Positions 16,738-25,199 of a stretch of DNA of 64,000 nucleotides are shown piece by piece (within the stretch, counting starts at the first letter, position 1; each line of letters begins with the position of its first letter). The notes beneath the pieces were generated by a model that did not search any database, was not told the origin of the DNA, and saw nothing but the letters and a program-made list of their open reading frames with translations. The position numbers and the translations under genes were made by a program. The stretch comes from Nocardioides sp. JS614 (GTDB taxonomy: Bacteria; Actinomycetota; Actinomycetes; Propionibacteriales; Nocardioidaceae), in contig NC_008699.1 of the NCBI RefSeq assembly GCF_000015265.1, forward strand, positions 2,480,001 to 2,544,000, given 5' to 3'.

Positions 16738-17790
16738 ATGGCTGGAGGAGACCGCGAGAAGGCCCTGGACGCCGCACTCGCCAACATCGAGAAGCAGTTC
16801 GGCAAGGGTTCGGTCATGCGCCTCGGTGACGAGGTCCGGGCCCCGCTCGAGATCATCCCGAGCGGCTCGATCGCCCTCGACGTCGCACTCGGCCTGGGCG
16901 GCTTCCCGCGCGGTCGCGTCGTGGAGATCTACGGCCCGGAGTCCTCGGGCAAGACGACCGTCGCCCTGCACGCGGTGGCCAACGCCCAGCGCGCCGGCGG
17001 CATCGTGGCGTTCATCGACGCCGAGCACGCCCTCGACCCCGACTACGCGAAGAACCTCGGCGTCGACACCGACGCGTTGCTGGTCTCCCAGCCCGACTCC
17101 GGTGAGCAGGCGCTCGAGATCGCGGACATGCTGATCCGTTCCGGTGCGCTCGACCTGATCGTGATCGACTCGGTCGCCGCGCTGGTGCCCCGGGCCGAGA
17201 TCGAGGGCGAGATGGGCGACAGTCACGTCGGCCTCCAGGCCCGCCTGATGAGCCAGGCGCTGCGGAAGATGACCGGTGCGCTCAACAACTCCAAGACCAC
17301 GATGATCTTCATCAACCAGCTGCGCGAGAAGATCGGCGTGATGTTCGGCTCGCCCGAGACCACCACCGGCGGCAAGGCACTGAAGTTCTACGCCTCGGTC
17401 CGCCTCGACGTGCGCCGCATCGAGACGCTCAAGGACGGCACCGACATGGTCGGCAACCGGACCCGCGTCAAGGTCGTGAAGAACAAGGTGGCCCCGCCGT
17501 TCAAGCAGGCCGAGTTCGACATCATGTACGGCAAGGGCATCAGCCGCGAGGGTGGCCTGATCGACGTCGGCGTCGAGGCGGGCCTGGTTCGCAAGGCCGG
17601 TGCCTGGTACACCTACGAGGGCGACCAGCTCGGCCAGGGCAAGGAGAACGCTCGCGCCTTCCTGCGCGACAACCCCGACCTGGCCAACGAGCTCGAGAAG
17701 AAGATCCTCGAGAAGCTCGGCGTCGGGCCGACCGTCGACCAGGACGTGGCCGAGCTGCCGGCGGAGCCGATCGGTGTCGGCGACTTCTGA
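16738..17790 (+). CDS. recA: recombinase RecA
   Basis: A 350-residue RecA that forms filaments on single-stranded DNA, promotes strand exchange and triggers LexA self-cleavage. Visible are Walker A GPESSGKT (66-73), IDAEHALDP (about 94-102), VIDSVAAL with LVPRAEIEGEMGD (Walker B and loop L1) and TGGKALKFYASVRLD after loop L2. The C-terminus is acidic. No intein is present, unlike M. tuberculosis RecA. ATG 16738 is preceded by GAGGAAGCAGCAG. It has both a LexA box and a PafBC-type promoter upstream and overlaps recX downstream. Confidence 0.98.
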   Translation: MAGGDREKALDAALANIEKQFGKGSVMRLGDEVRAPLEIIPSGSIALDVALGLGGFPRGRVVEIYGPESSGKTTVALHAVANAQRAGGIVAFIDAEHALDPDYAKNLGVDTDALLVSQPDSGEQALEIADMLIRSGALDLIVIDSVAALVPRAEIEGEMGDSHVGLQARLMSQALRKMTGALNNSKTTMIFINQLREKIGVMFGSPETTTGGKALKFYASVRLDVRRIETLKDGTDMVGNRTRVKVVKNKVAPPFKQAEFDIMYGKGISREGGLIDVGVEAGLVRKAGAWYTYEGDQLGQGKENARAFLRDNPDLANELEKKILEKLGVGPTVDQDVAELPAEPIGVGDF

Positions 17791-18382
17791 GTCCCGACAG
17801 CTGCCGCCCTGGCTCGGTGATGTCGCGGCCGGGGTCGACGCGTGGACCCGACGTGCGTCGGCCCCGCCCGACCCGGTTGCCGACGGGCCCGACGCCGACC
17901 CCGAGGCGGTGGCCCGCAAGATCCTGCTCGACCAGCTCACCGGGCAGGCCCGCAGCCGCAAGGAGCTGAGCGACAAGCTCGCCTCGCGCAACGTGCCCGA
18001 CGAGGTCGCCAGCCGGCTCCTCGACCGGTTCGAGGAGGTCGGCCTGGTCGACGACCGCGCCTTCGCCCGGGCCTGGGTGCAGTCCCGTCAGCCCAACAAG
18101 GGCCTCGCCCGACGGGCGCTGGCCCAGGAGCTGCGCCGCAAGGGCGTCGCCGACGAGGTGGCGCGCGAGGCTCTCGACGAGGTGGACCCGGCCGACGAGG
18201 AGGCGGCCGCCCGGGCGCTGGTGCGCAAGAAGCTGCGCTCCCTGGCCCGGGTTGACGAGACAACCGCGACCCGGCGGCTCGTGGGCCTGTTGGCCCGCAA
18301 GGGCTACGGATCCGGCCTGGCGTTCGCGGTAGTGCGCGACGAGCTGGCCTCGGCTGGGCAAGAATGCCCAGGTGGCGAGTGA
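17774..18382 (+). CDS. recX: regulatory protein RecX
   Basis: A 202-residue inhibitor of RecA built of repeated three-helix modules (RSRKELSDKLASRNVPDEVA, VGLVDDRAFARAWVQSR, GLARRALAQELRRKGV), the RecX pattern. GTG 17774 lies inside the recA 3' end (17-bp overlap), which keeps RecX at a low ratio to RecA; the first about 40 residues before the conserved part are proline- and acid-rich and could reflect a later true start. It shares the recA promoters. Confidence 0.9.
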   Translation: MSATSESRQLPPWLGDVAAGVDAWTRRASAPPDPVADGPDADPEAVARKILLDQLTGQARSRKELSDKLASRNVPDEVASRLLDRFEEVGLVDDRAFARAWVQSRQPNKGLARRALAQELRRKGVADEVAREALDEVDPADEEAAARALVRKKLRSLARVDETTATRRLVGLLARKGYGSGLAFAVVRDELASAGQECPGGE

Positions 18383-18863
18383 GCGCGAGGTCCTGACGTA
18401 CGAGCTGTTCGGCATCGCGGTGCGAGAGCTGGCCCAGCAGGTCGTCGACTCCGGCTACGAGCCCGACCTGGTGCTCTCGATCGCCCGCGGCGGTCTCGGC
18501 CTCGGGATGGGGCTGGGCTACGCGCTGGACGTGAAGAACCTCTCCGCGATCAACGTCGAGTTCTACACCGGGGTGGACGAGCGGCTGGAGCTCCCCGTGG
18601 TGCTGCCGCCGACCCCCGACGCCGTCGACCTGGCGGGTCTCAGGGTGCTGATCGCCGACGACGTCGCCGACACCGGCCGGACGTTGGAGATCGTCCGCGA
18701 CTTCTGCGCGGACCACGTCGCCGAGGCGCGGATCGCGGTGATCTACGAGAAGCCCTGGACGCTCGTGCGCCCCGACTACGTCTGGCGCCGCACCGAGTCG
18801 TGGATCGACTTCCCGTGGTCGGCCGAGCCGCCGCTGACCCGGCGCCCGGCAGGTGCCTCGTGA
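18372..18863 (+). CDS. type I phosphoribosyltransferase-family protein
   Basis: A 163-residue protein with the PRPP-binding signature VLIADDVADTGRTL (92-105) and the upstream DLVLSIARGGLGLG loop (32-45). The family includes xanthine/hypoxanthine phosphoribosyltransferases and regulators that have lost catalysis; the acidic pair in the motif (Asp96-Asp97) is intact, so an enzyme is plausible. GTG 18372 overlaps recX by 11 bp and the next GNAT gene overlaps its stop, giving a compact run from recA onward. The base substrate is not determined. Confidence 0.85.
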   Translation: MASEREVLTYELFGIAVRELAQQVVDSGYEPDLVLSIARGGLGLGMGLGYALDVKNLSAINVEFYTGVDERLELPVVLPPTPDAVDLAGLRVLIADDVADTGRTLEIVRDFCADHVAEARIAVIYEKPWTLVRPDYVWRRTESWIDFPWSAEPPLTRRPAGAS

Positions 18864-19564
18864 ACGGCCACCGGGTGGTCGTCCACGACCGTGGCCGCGA
18901 CCTCACCGGCGTGGTCCACGACGGCGAGGCCTGGGCGGCGGCCGCCAGGCGTACGGTCGCGAGCCTGCACGCCGACCCGGTGCCGGTGGACCTCTCCGGG
19001 GAGGTGAAGCAGTTCGCGGTCGACCACGACAACCGGGTCGCGGTGCGGGCGATGACCCGTGGGGACCTGCCGGACGTGACGCGCTGGCGCCAGAGCGAGC
19101 ACGTCCGGCGCTGGTGGGCCGCCGAGGGCGACCCGACGCCGGAGCGGATCGAGGCCCGCTACGGACCCTGCATCGACGGGATGCGGCCGACCCGGATGTG
19201 GGTGGCCGAGGTCAACGGCCGCTCGGTGGGGTTCGTCCAGGACTACCGGATCGGCGACTACCCCGACTACGCCGTCCTCGGCCCGGACCCGGACGCCGTC
19301 GGGGTCGACTACGCGCTGTGCGAGGAGTGGAGCGGGCGCGGCTTCGGCGCCCGCGTGCTCTGGGCGTGGATGACCCGCGCCCGGCAGCGGTTCCCGGCGG
19401 CGACGACGTACTTCGCCGCCCCCGACCACCGCAACGCCGCCTCGTTGCGGATGCTCGCCAAGGCCGGCTTCACCGAGGGGTTGTGGTTCGACGAGCCGAA
19501 GGAGGACGGATCCGTCGACACGGTCGTGGGCTGCAGCCTCGACGTCCCGCGGGTCCTGGGATGA
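18860..19564 (+). CDS. GNAT acetyltransferase, aminoglycoside 6'-acetyltransferase-like
   Basis: A 234-residue protein. Residues about 50-230 form a GNAT domain of the Acetyltransf_8/AAC(6') type: VRAMTRGDLPDVTRWRQSEHV, then FVQDYRIGDYPDY, and the acetyl-CoA pocket DYALCEEWSGRGFGARVLWA. An extra N-terminal segment of about 50 residues precedes it. GTG 18860 overlaps the previous stop (GTGA). Relatives include aminoglycoside-modifying enzymes and siderophore acetyltransferases; I do not claim a resistance role. Confidence 0.8.
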   Translation: MNGHRVVVHDRGRDLTGVVHDGEAWAAAARRTVASLHADPVPVDLSGEVKQFAVDHDNRVAVRAMTRGDLPDVTRWRQSEHVRRWWAAEGDPTPERIEARYGPCIDGMRPTRMWVAEVNGRSVGFVQDYRIGDYPDYAVLGPDPDAVGVDYALCEEWSGRGFGARVLWAWMTRARQRFPAATTYFAAPDHRNAASLRMLAKAGFTEGLWFDEPKEDGSVDTVVGCSLDVPRVLG

Positions 19565-19571
19565 TGCCTCG

Positions 19572-20423
19572 ATGACCGCCCACGCCCAGCCCATCCCGCG
19601 CGGCCCCGTCGACCTGGCCGCGCTCCGCACCGACCGCACCGCCGGGGTGAAGGGCGGCAAGACGGCCGGCAAGCAGGCGCTGGTCGACCTCGGGCCGGAG
19701 CTCTCCGACCTCCAGGAACGGCTGTTCGCCCAGGGCCGCAAGGGCTCCCCGCGCCGGGTGCTCCTGGTCCTCCAGGGCATGGACACCTCCGGCAAGGGCG
19801 GCATCCTGCGGCACACCGTCGGCCTGGTCGACCCGCAGGGCGTCCGGATCACGTCGTTCAAGGCGCCGACGGACGAGGAGCGCGCGCACGACTTCCTGTG
19901 GCGGATCCGCAAGGCGCTGCCGGGGCCCGGCCTGATCGGCGTCTTCGACCGCTCCCACTACGAGGACGTGCTCGTCCCGCGGGTGCACGGGCTGGTCGAG
20001 CCCGAGGAGATCGAGCGCCGCTACGAGGTGATCAACGACTTCGAGCGTGGGCTGGTCGAGGAGGGGACGACGATCCTCAAGTGCCTGCTGCACATCTCGC
20101 CCGAGGAGCAGAAGAAGCGCCTGCTCGCCCGGCTGGCCCAGCCGACCAAGCACTGGAAGTACAACCCCCACGACGTCGACGAGCGCGCGCGCTGGGCCGA
20201 CTACCGCAGCGCCTACGAGGCGGCGATCGAGCACACCAACACCGAGGTCGCGCCGTGGCACCTGGTGCCCAGCGACGCGAAGTGGTACCGCAACCTCGCC
20301 ATCGGGCAGCTGCTCCTGGAGACGCTGCGCGGACTCGACCTCGCCTGGCCGGCGGCGGACTTCGACGTGGCGGCCGAGCGGGACCGGCTGCTGCACGAGG
20401 ACCCCGAGGGCCCGGTCTCGTGA
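19572..20423 (+). CDS. ppk2: polyphosphate kinase 2 family protein
   Basis: A 283-residue P-loop kinase that transfers phosphate between polyphosphate and nucleotides. Walker A is LQGMDTSGKGGILR (GMDTSGKGG 69-77), Walker B is FDRSHYEDVLVPRVH (DRSHYED 126-132), and the lid region is RLLARLAQPTKHWKYNPHD. A single PPK2 domain of this size belongs to the class I-III enzymes; the class (NDP- or NMP-phosphorylating) is not certain. Its stop overlaps the GTG start of the HipA-like gene. Confidence 0.9.
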   Translation: MTAHAQPIPRGPVDLAALRTDRTAGVKGGKTAGKQALVDLGPELSDLQERLFAQGRKGSPRRVLLVLQGMDTSGKGGILRHTVGLVDPQGVRITSFKAPTDEERAHDFLWRIRKALPGPGLIGVFDRSHYEDVLVPRVHGLVEPEEIERRYEVINDFERGLVEEGTTILKCLLHISPEEQKKRLLARLAQPTKHWKYNPHDVDERARWADYRSAYEAAIEHTNTEVAPWHLVPSDAKWYRNLAIGQLLLETLRGLDLAWPAADFDVAAERDRLLHEDPEGPVS

Positions 20424-21199
20424 TCCCCTCCGTCGCCGTGACCCGCTACGTGACGCCACTGCGGGAGGGCGGCAGCCTGCCGGGCATCGTCGAGGGCGAC
20501 GACCTCGGCACCTACGTGTGCAAGTTCCGCGGTGCCGGGCAGGGCGTGCGGGTGCTGGTGGCCGAGGTGATCGTCGGCGAGCTGGCCCGCCGGATCGGCC
20601 TGCGCACGCCCGAGCTGGTGGCGCTCGACCTCGACCCGGAGATCGCCCGCTACGAGGCCGACGAGGAGGTCCAGGACCTGCTCAACGCGAGCCCGGGGCT
20701 CAACCTCGGCGTGGACTTCCTGCCCGGCGCGTTCGGCTTCGACGGGGAGGTCCCGACGGACGCAGGGGTCGCCGGCAAGGTGTTGTGGCTCGATGCGTTC
20801 ACCGCCAACGTCGACCGCTCCTGGCGCAACCCCAACCTGCTGGTCTGGCACGGCGACCTGTGGGTGATCGACCATGGCGCGGCGCTGTACTTCCACCACG
20901 CCTGGCCCGGCGGCTCCTTGACCAAGGACGGCGCGGCGGCCCGGTTCGCCGCCCAGCCGTGGAGCCCGGACGACCACGTCCTCCTGGGGTTCGCGAGCGA
21001 GCTGCCGGCCGCCGACGACGAGGTCCGCGCCCGGCTCGCGCCCGACGTGTTCGCCGAGGTGCTGGCCGCGGTCCCCGACGCCTGGCTCGAGCCGGTTCCG
21101 GGCGCCGACGGCCCCGACGCGCTCCGGGCGGCGTACGTCGACTTCCTGTCCGCGCGGCTCGCCGCCCGGCAGTGGCTGCCGGAGGTGTCGGCCCGATGA
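20420..21199 (+). CDS. HipA-like kinase-fold protein (short actinobacterial type)
   Basis: A 259-residue protein with the core of the HipA/PI3K-like kinase fold but without the HipA N-terminal subdomain. Candidate nucleotide lysine Lys35 (TYVCKF), catalytic loop WLDAFTANVDRSWRNPNLL (Asp132, Asn137/Asn139) and metal-binding VIDHGAALYF (Asp151). These proteins are often automatically labelled aminotransferases although no such fold is visible. GTG 20420 overlaps ppk2 and the stop overlaps the next gene by 4 bp, a conserved HipA-like/DUF3037 pair. A phosphotransferase role is inferred; the substrate is unknown. Confidence 0.75.
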   Translation: MIPSVAVTRYVTPLREGGSLPGIVEGDDLGTYVCKFRGAGQGVRVLVAEVIVGELARRIGLRTPELVALDLDPEIARYEADEEVQDLLNASPGLNLGVDFLPGAFGFDGEVPTDAGVAGKVLWLDAFTANVDRSWRNPNLLVWHGDLWVIDHGAALYFHHAWPGGSLTKDGAAARFAAQPWSPDDHVLLGFASELPAADDEVRARLAPDVFAEVLAAVPDAWLEPVPGADGPDALRAAYVDFLSARLAARQWLPEVSAR

Positions 21200-21588
21200 C
21201 CGCCGTGACCCCCCGGCTCTCCTACCAGTACGTCGTCCTGCGCTGCGTGCCCCGCGTGGACCGCGAGGAGTTCGTCAACGTCGGCGTCGTGCTCTACTGC
21301 GAGGCCACCGGCTTCCTCCAGGGCGCCTGGCACGTCGACCGGGAGCGGCTCCGCGCGTTCGCGCCGGGCCTGGACCTCGACCAGGTCTGCGACGCGCTGG
21401 AGTTCGTCGAAGGGGTGTGCGCGGGGGACGAGCGCGCCGGTGCCGTGGCCGGACAGCCCCTGGGCCAGCGCTTCGGCTTCCTGAAGGCGCCGCGCAGCAC
21501 CGTCCTCCAGCCCGGCCCGGTCCACGGCGGGCTGACCCGCGACCCCGCACGCCAGCTCGAGCGCCTGGTCGAGCAGCTGGTCTCCTAG
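21196..21588 (+). CDS. DUF3037 domain protein
   Basis: A 130-residue protein with the DUF3037 opening YQYVVLRCVPRVDREEFVNV and GVVLYC (residues 10-35) and the terminal LTRDPARQLERLVEQLV. Its function is unknown. It is translationally coupled to the HipA-like kinase (ATGA overlap), a pairing seen repeatedly in actinobacteria, so it is a candidate partner or substrate of that kinase (inference). Confidence 0.82.
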   Translation: MTAVTPRLSYQYVVLRCVPRVDREEFVNVGVVLYCEATGFLQGAWHVDRERLRAFAPGLDLDQVCDALEFVEGVCAGDERAGAVAGQPLGQRFGFLKAPRSTVLQPGPVHGGLTRDPARQLERLVEQLVS

Positions 21589-21589
21589 C

Positions 21590-22333
21590 TCAGACGGGCA
21601 CCAGCTCGACCGCGCCGACGGCGTACCGCGCCAGCACGGTGCGGGCCAGCTCCGGGTGGGCGCCGAGCGGCTGGGACACCGCGATCGCGCCCGCCTCCAG
21701 GGCCAGCTCGGCGGCGCGGTCCGGCAGGAAGCCCGGGGCGAGGAAGAGCGAGGCCACGGCGATGTGGCGCCGCCCCTCGCCGCGGAAAGCGCGCACCGCC
21801 TCGCCGGTGGTCGGGGGGGAGGCCGAGGCGAACGCGGCGGTCACGGGCAGCTTGTGGCGCGAGCCCCACACACGGGCGAGCCGGGCGACGGACTGGTTGG
21901 CGAGCGGGTCGCTCGAGCCGGCCGCGGCGAGCACCAGGGCGTCGAGCTCGCGGGCCCGAGCCGCGCGCAGCGCCTCGCGCATGCGCACGTCCAGCACCTC
22001 GAGGAACCGCGCCTCGAGCCCGAGGATCGAGGTCGCGCGGACCTGCAGGCCCGGGTGCCGCTCGGCCGCCTCGGCGACGGCGCTTGGCACGTCGACCTTG
22101 GCGTGGAACGCCTCCGTGAGCAGCAGCGGGACGACCACGATCTCGTCGAAGCCCGCCTTCACGAGGCGGTCCACGACGGTCGTGAACGACGGTCGGGAGA
22201 GCTCGAGGAACGCCGGCTCGATGCGCAGGTCCGGGCGCAGCGCCCGGACCTCGTCGACCAGGGCCTTGATCGTGGCGGCAGACCGCGGGTCACGACTGCC
22301 GTGAGCGAGGGCCACCAGAGCAGGAGCAGCCAT
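21590..22333 (-). CDS. sirohydrochlorin chelatase, CbiX/SirB family
   Basis: A 247-residue tandem-domain CbiX-like protein. The metal-binding histidine motif ALAHGSRDPRSAA (His11) opens the first half; VVVPLLLTEAFHAKVDVP (second histidine) follows near residue 80-95, and a related motif set appears in the second half (ASLFLAPGFLPDRAAEL). It would insert iron into sirohydrochlorin to make siroheme, the cofactor of the sulfite reductase encoded upstream. ATG 22333 is preceded by AAGGAGG. It overlaps the stop of a 35-codon open frame. Confidence 0.85.
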   Translation of the reverse strand: MAAPALVALAHGSRDPRSAATIKALVDEVRALRPDLRIEPAFLELSRPSFTTVVDRLVKAGFDEIVVVPLLLTEAFHAKVDVPSAVAEAAERHPGLQVRATSILGLEARFLEVLDVRMREALRAARARELDALVLAAAGSSDPLANQSVARLARVWGSRHKLPVTAAFASASPPTTGEAVRAFRGEGRRHIAVASLFLAPGFLPDRAAELALEAGAIAVSQPLGAHPELARTVLARYAVGAVELVPV

Positions 22334-22440
22334 CACGCCGCCTCCTTACGTGTGCGTGCGGTTGGTGCGGGGGAGTGCATCTCGGGCAAGCCGCGGTCGG
22401 CCACGCTGTCGGCCGGGCTGGGGTGCGGGATCCGGGTCAT
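22333..22440 (-). CDS. small open reading frame between cysH and the chelatase gene
   Basis: A 35-codon frame (MTRIPHPSPADSVADRGL...RTRKEAA) whose ATG overlaps the cysH stop (ATGA) and whose TGA overlaps the chelatase ATG. The Shine-Dalgarno of the chelatase lies inside its last codons. The geometry suits translational coupling across the spacer; the peptide itself has no recognisable domain and may have no function. Confidence 0.4.
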   Translation of the reverse strand: MTRIPHPSPADSVADRGLPEMHSPAPTARTRKEAA

Positions 22441-23183
22441 GAGTGGATCCCGCACTCGGTCTTGGTGGTGCCGGCCCAACGGCCGCTGCGTGGGTCCTCG
22501 CCGGGAGCCACGCGGCGTGTGCAGGGCCAGCAGCCGATGGACGGGTAGCCGTCGTACGCGAGCGGGTTCACCAGCACGTCGTGGTCGGCGATGTAGCGCT
22601 CGATCTCCTCGTCGGTCCAGCGTGCCAGCGGCGAGACCTTGACCTTGCCGCGCTTGGCGTCCCAGCCGATGACCGGGGCGATCACGCGGTGCTGGGTCTC
22701 GGCGCGGCGCAGCCCGGTCGCCCACGCGTCGTACCCCTCGAGGGCGTCCGCGAGCGGCTGCACCTTGCGCAGCGCGCAGCACAGGTCGGGGTCGGTCTTG
22801 TAGAGGTCCGTGCCGTACGCCGCGTCCTGCTCGGCGACCGACTGCACCGGGGTGATCGTGATCAGGTTGACCGGCAGCGTCGCCTGGACCGCGTCCCGGG
22901 TCCCGATCGTCTCGGCGAAGTGGTAGCCGGTGTCCAGGAAGAGCACGTCGATCCCCGGCGCGACGCGGGAGACCAGGTGCGCGAGGACGGCATCCGCCAT
23001 CGACGACGTCACGCAGAACCTCTCGCCGAAGGTCGCCACCGCCCACTCGACGATGTCCTCGGCGGGCGCGAGCTCGAGCTCGGCGCCCCAGTGGGACACC
23101 AGCTCGCGCAGCTCCTCGGAGGAGCGGCCAGCGGTCTCGATGCCACGGAAGTTGCGAGCCGAGTTCGTGGTCGCCGCGGTCAT
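22437..23183 (-). CDS. cysH: phosphoadenylyl/adenylyl-sulfate reductase
   Basis: A 248-residue reductase making sulfite from activated sulfate. It carries the iron-sulfur cysteine pairs Cys135-Cys136 and Cys218/Cys221 (DLCCALRK, CWPCTRRV), which mark the [4Fe-4S] adenylyl-sulfate (APS) type, and the catalytic KTECGIH (Cys244). The nucleotide loop is TSSMADAVL (about 59-67). ATG 23183 overlaps the stop of the preceding small zinc-ribbon gene. The order sulfite reductase, small protein, cysH matches the Streptomyces sulfate-assimilation cluster. Confidence 0.93.
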   Translation of the reverse strand: MTAATTNSARNFRGIETAGRSSEELRELVSHWGAELELAPAEDIVEWAVATFGERFCVTSSMADAVLAHLVSRVAPGIDVLFLDTGYHFAETIGTRDAVQATLPVNLITITPVQSVAEQDAAYGTDLYKTDPDLCCALRKVQPLADALEGYDAWATGLRRAETQHRVIAPVIGWDAKRGKVKVSPLARWTDEEIERYIADHDVLVNPLAYDGYPSIGCWPCTRRVAPGEDPRSGRWAGTTKTECGIHS

Positions 23184-23377
23184 GACGGCGCTCCCGGTGC
23201 AGCGGTCGAGGGGCGGACCAGACCGAGCATCTTCAGGGAGAAGGCGCGCAGGCAGGCGCGGCACTCCCAGGTGCCGTGGGGCGAGTGGACCTCGCCGTTC
23301 TCCGAGAGGACCTCGTGCGGGCGCAGGTCCTCCTCCCCGCAGTAGGGGCAGTGGAAGGGGACGGCGCGCTCGCTCAT
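23180..23377 (-). CDS. small zinc-ribbon protein of the sulfate-assimilation operon
   Basis: A 65-residue protein with two CxxC pairs (CPYCG at 10-13, CRACL at 39-42) forming a probable zinc ribbon or rubredoxin-like knuckle. It overlaps sirA at its start and cysH at its end by 4 bp each, so the three are translationally coupled. The same small gene sits at this position in Streptomyces clusters. The role is unknown; a redox or assembly factor for sulfite reductase or CysH is plausible (inference). Confidence 0.82.
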   Translation of the reverse strand: MSERAVPFHCPYCGEEDLRPHEVLSENGEVHSPHGTWECRACLRAFSLKMLGLVRPSTAAPGAPS

Positions 23378-25095
23378 GTCGCCACCGCCTCCAGGGTCTT
23401 GTCGCCGCGCAGCAGCTCCTCGTCGGCGCGCTCGACCCAGGCGGCGAACGCCTCGCCGTCGGTGCGGTCGGTGAGGTAGTTGGTGACGACCGAGGTGATG
23501 TAGTCGTCGAGCCCGGCGCTGGTGACCTTGTGCGCGCGCAGCTTGCGGCCCAGCCGCTGGGTGAGCCCGATGCCACCGCCCAGGTGCACCTGGAAGCCCT
23601 CGACCTGCTCGCCCTCGTGCAGGACGAGCTGGCCCTTGAGCCCGATGTCCGCGACCTGGGTACGCGCGCAGGCATTCGGGCACCCGTTCACGTTGACGGT
23701 GATCGGCGTGTCGAGGTCGGGGAAGCGCCGCTCCAGCTCGTCGACCAGGGCGCTGGCCCGATGCTTGGTCTCGACGATCGCCAGCTTGCAGAACTCGATG
23801 CCGGTGCAGGCCATCGTGGAGCGCCGCCATGGGGAGGGGCGCGCGGACAGGCCGATCAGCTCCAGGTCGTCGAGCAGCTCGTCGACCCGGGCGCCGTCGA
23901 CGCCGAGGATCACGAGTTTCTGGTACGCCGTGAGCCGGACCCCGTCCACGCCGTACTTCTCGACCAGGTCGCCGAGCCGGCTCAGCAGGCTGCCGCTCAC
24001 GCGTCCCACGGTCGCGCTCGCGCCGACGTAGAACCGGCCGTCCTTCTGCTCGTGCACGCCGATGTGGTCGCCGTTGCCGGCCGCGACCTCCGGCGACGCG
24101 CAGTCGGGGAGCCGGCGGTGGAGGTACTCGTTCTCGAGCACCTCGCGGAACTTCTCGATGCCCCAGTCCTGGACGAGGAACTTGAGCCGGGCCCGGGACC
24201 GGAGGCGCCGGTAGCCGTAGTCCCGGAAGATCGAGATCACGCCCTCCCACACGTCGGCGACCTCGTCGAGCGGGATCCAGACGCCCATCTTGGCGGACAG
24301 GAAGGGGTTGGTCGACAGGGAGCCGCCGACCCACAGGTCGAAGCCGGCGCCGAGCTCGGGGTGCACCACGCCGACGAACGCGACGTCGTTGATCTCCGGC
24401 GTCGCGTCGAGCGAGGGGTGCCCGGAGACGGAGGTCTTGAACTTGCGGGGGAGGTTGGCGTAGTCGGGGTTGCCCGCGCGCCGGCGGCCGATCTCCAACA
24501 GGGCCGGGGTCCCGTCGATGATCTCGTCCTTGGCGACGCCGGCGACCGGGGAGCCGAGGAACCCACGGGGGGAGTCGCCGCAGGCCTCCTCGGTGGTCAG
24601 CCCGACGCGGGCGAGGCGGTCCCAGATCTCCGGGACGTCGACGATGTCGATCCAGTGGTACTGGATGTTCTGCCGGTCGGTGATGTCGGCGGTGTCCCGG
24701 GCGAAGTCGGTGGAGATGCCGCCGAGCGTCCGCAGCTGCTCGGCGCCGAGCAGTGCCCCGTCGCTGCGCACCCGCATCATGAAGTAGCGGTCGTCGAGCT
24801 CGTGCGGCTCGAGGGCTCCGGTCTTGCCGCCGTCGAGCCCGGGGCGACGCTGGGTGTAGATGCCGTACCAGCGGAACCGGCCGCGCAGGTCGGCGGGGTC
24901 GATGGAGTCGAACCCGCGCTTGCTGTAGACGTTCACGATCCGGTCGCGCACGTTGAGCGGACTGTCGTCCTTCTTCTGCTGCTCGTTGGCGTTGAGCGGC
25001 TCGCGGAGGCCGAGGGCCCACTGGCCCTCGGCCCGCTTGGGACGCGGGATCTCGGTGCTGCTGGCGGGCTGGACGGTGTAGCGCAGGTCAGTCAT
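23374..25095 (-). CDS. sirA: ferredoxin-dependent sulfite/nitrite reductase (siroheme, 4Fe-4S)
   Basis: A 573-residue siroheme enzyme with two symmetry-related halves. The cluster/siroheme cysteines are CTGIEFC (about 430-436) and NGCPNAC (about 471-475). Context with cysH and a siroheme chelatase argues for sulfite reductase rather than nitrite reductase. ATG 25095 starts MTDLRYTV. A cysteine-containing leader peptide gene lies about 105 bp upstream on the same strand, suggesting control by translation of that leader. It is the first structural gene of the operon. Confidence 0.92.
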   Translation of the reverse strand: MTDLRYTVQPASSTEIPRPKRAEGQWALGLREPLNANEQQKKDDSPLNVRDRIVNVYSKRGFDSIDPADLRGRFRWYGIYTQRRPGLDGGKTGALEPHELDDRYFMMRVRSDGALLGAEQLRTLGGISTDFARDTADITDRQNIQYHWIDIVDVPEIWDRLARVGLTTEEACGDSPRGFLGSPVAGVAKDEIIDGTPALLEIGRRRAGNPDYANLPRKFKTSVSGHPSLDATPEINDVAFVGVVHPELGAGFDLWVGGSLSTNPFLSAKMGVWIPLDEVADVWEGVISIFRDYGYRRLRSRARLKFLVQDWGIEKFREVLENEYLHRRLPDCASPEVAAGNGDHIGVHEQKDGRFYVGASATVGRVSGSLLSRLGDLVEKYGVDGVRLTAYQKLVILGVDGARVDELLDDLELIGLSARPSPWRRSTMACTGIEFCKLAIVETKHRASALVDELERRFPDLDTPITVNVNGCPNACARTQVADIGLKGQLVLHEGEQVEGFQVHLGGGIGLTQRLGRKLRAHKVTSAGLDDYITSVVTNYLTDRTDGEAFAAWVERADEELLRGDKTLEAVAT

Positions 25096-25199
25096 CGGGG
25101 CTTCCTGAAGCGACGGTGCGAGCGACCATCGAACCGGGGGCGGCCACGTCGTCGGGGCCTGCGGTCAACCGGTGCGGTCAGCTGCGCGGTGGGCGAGGG

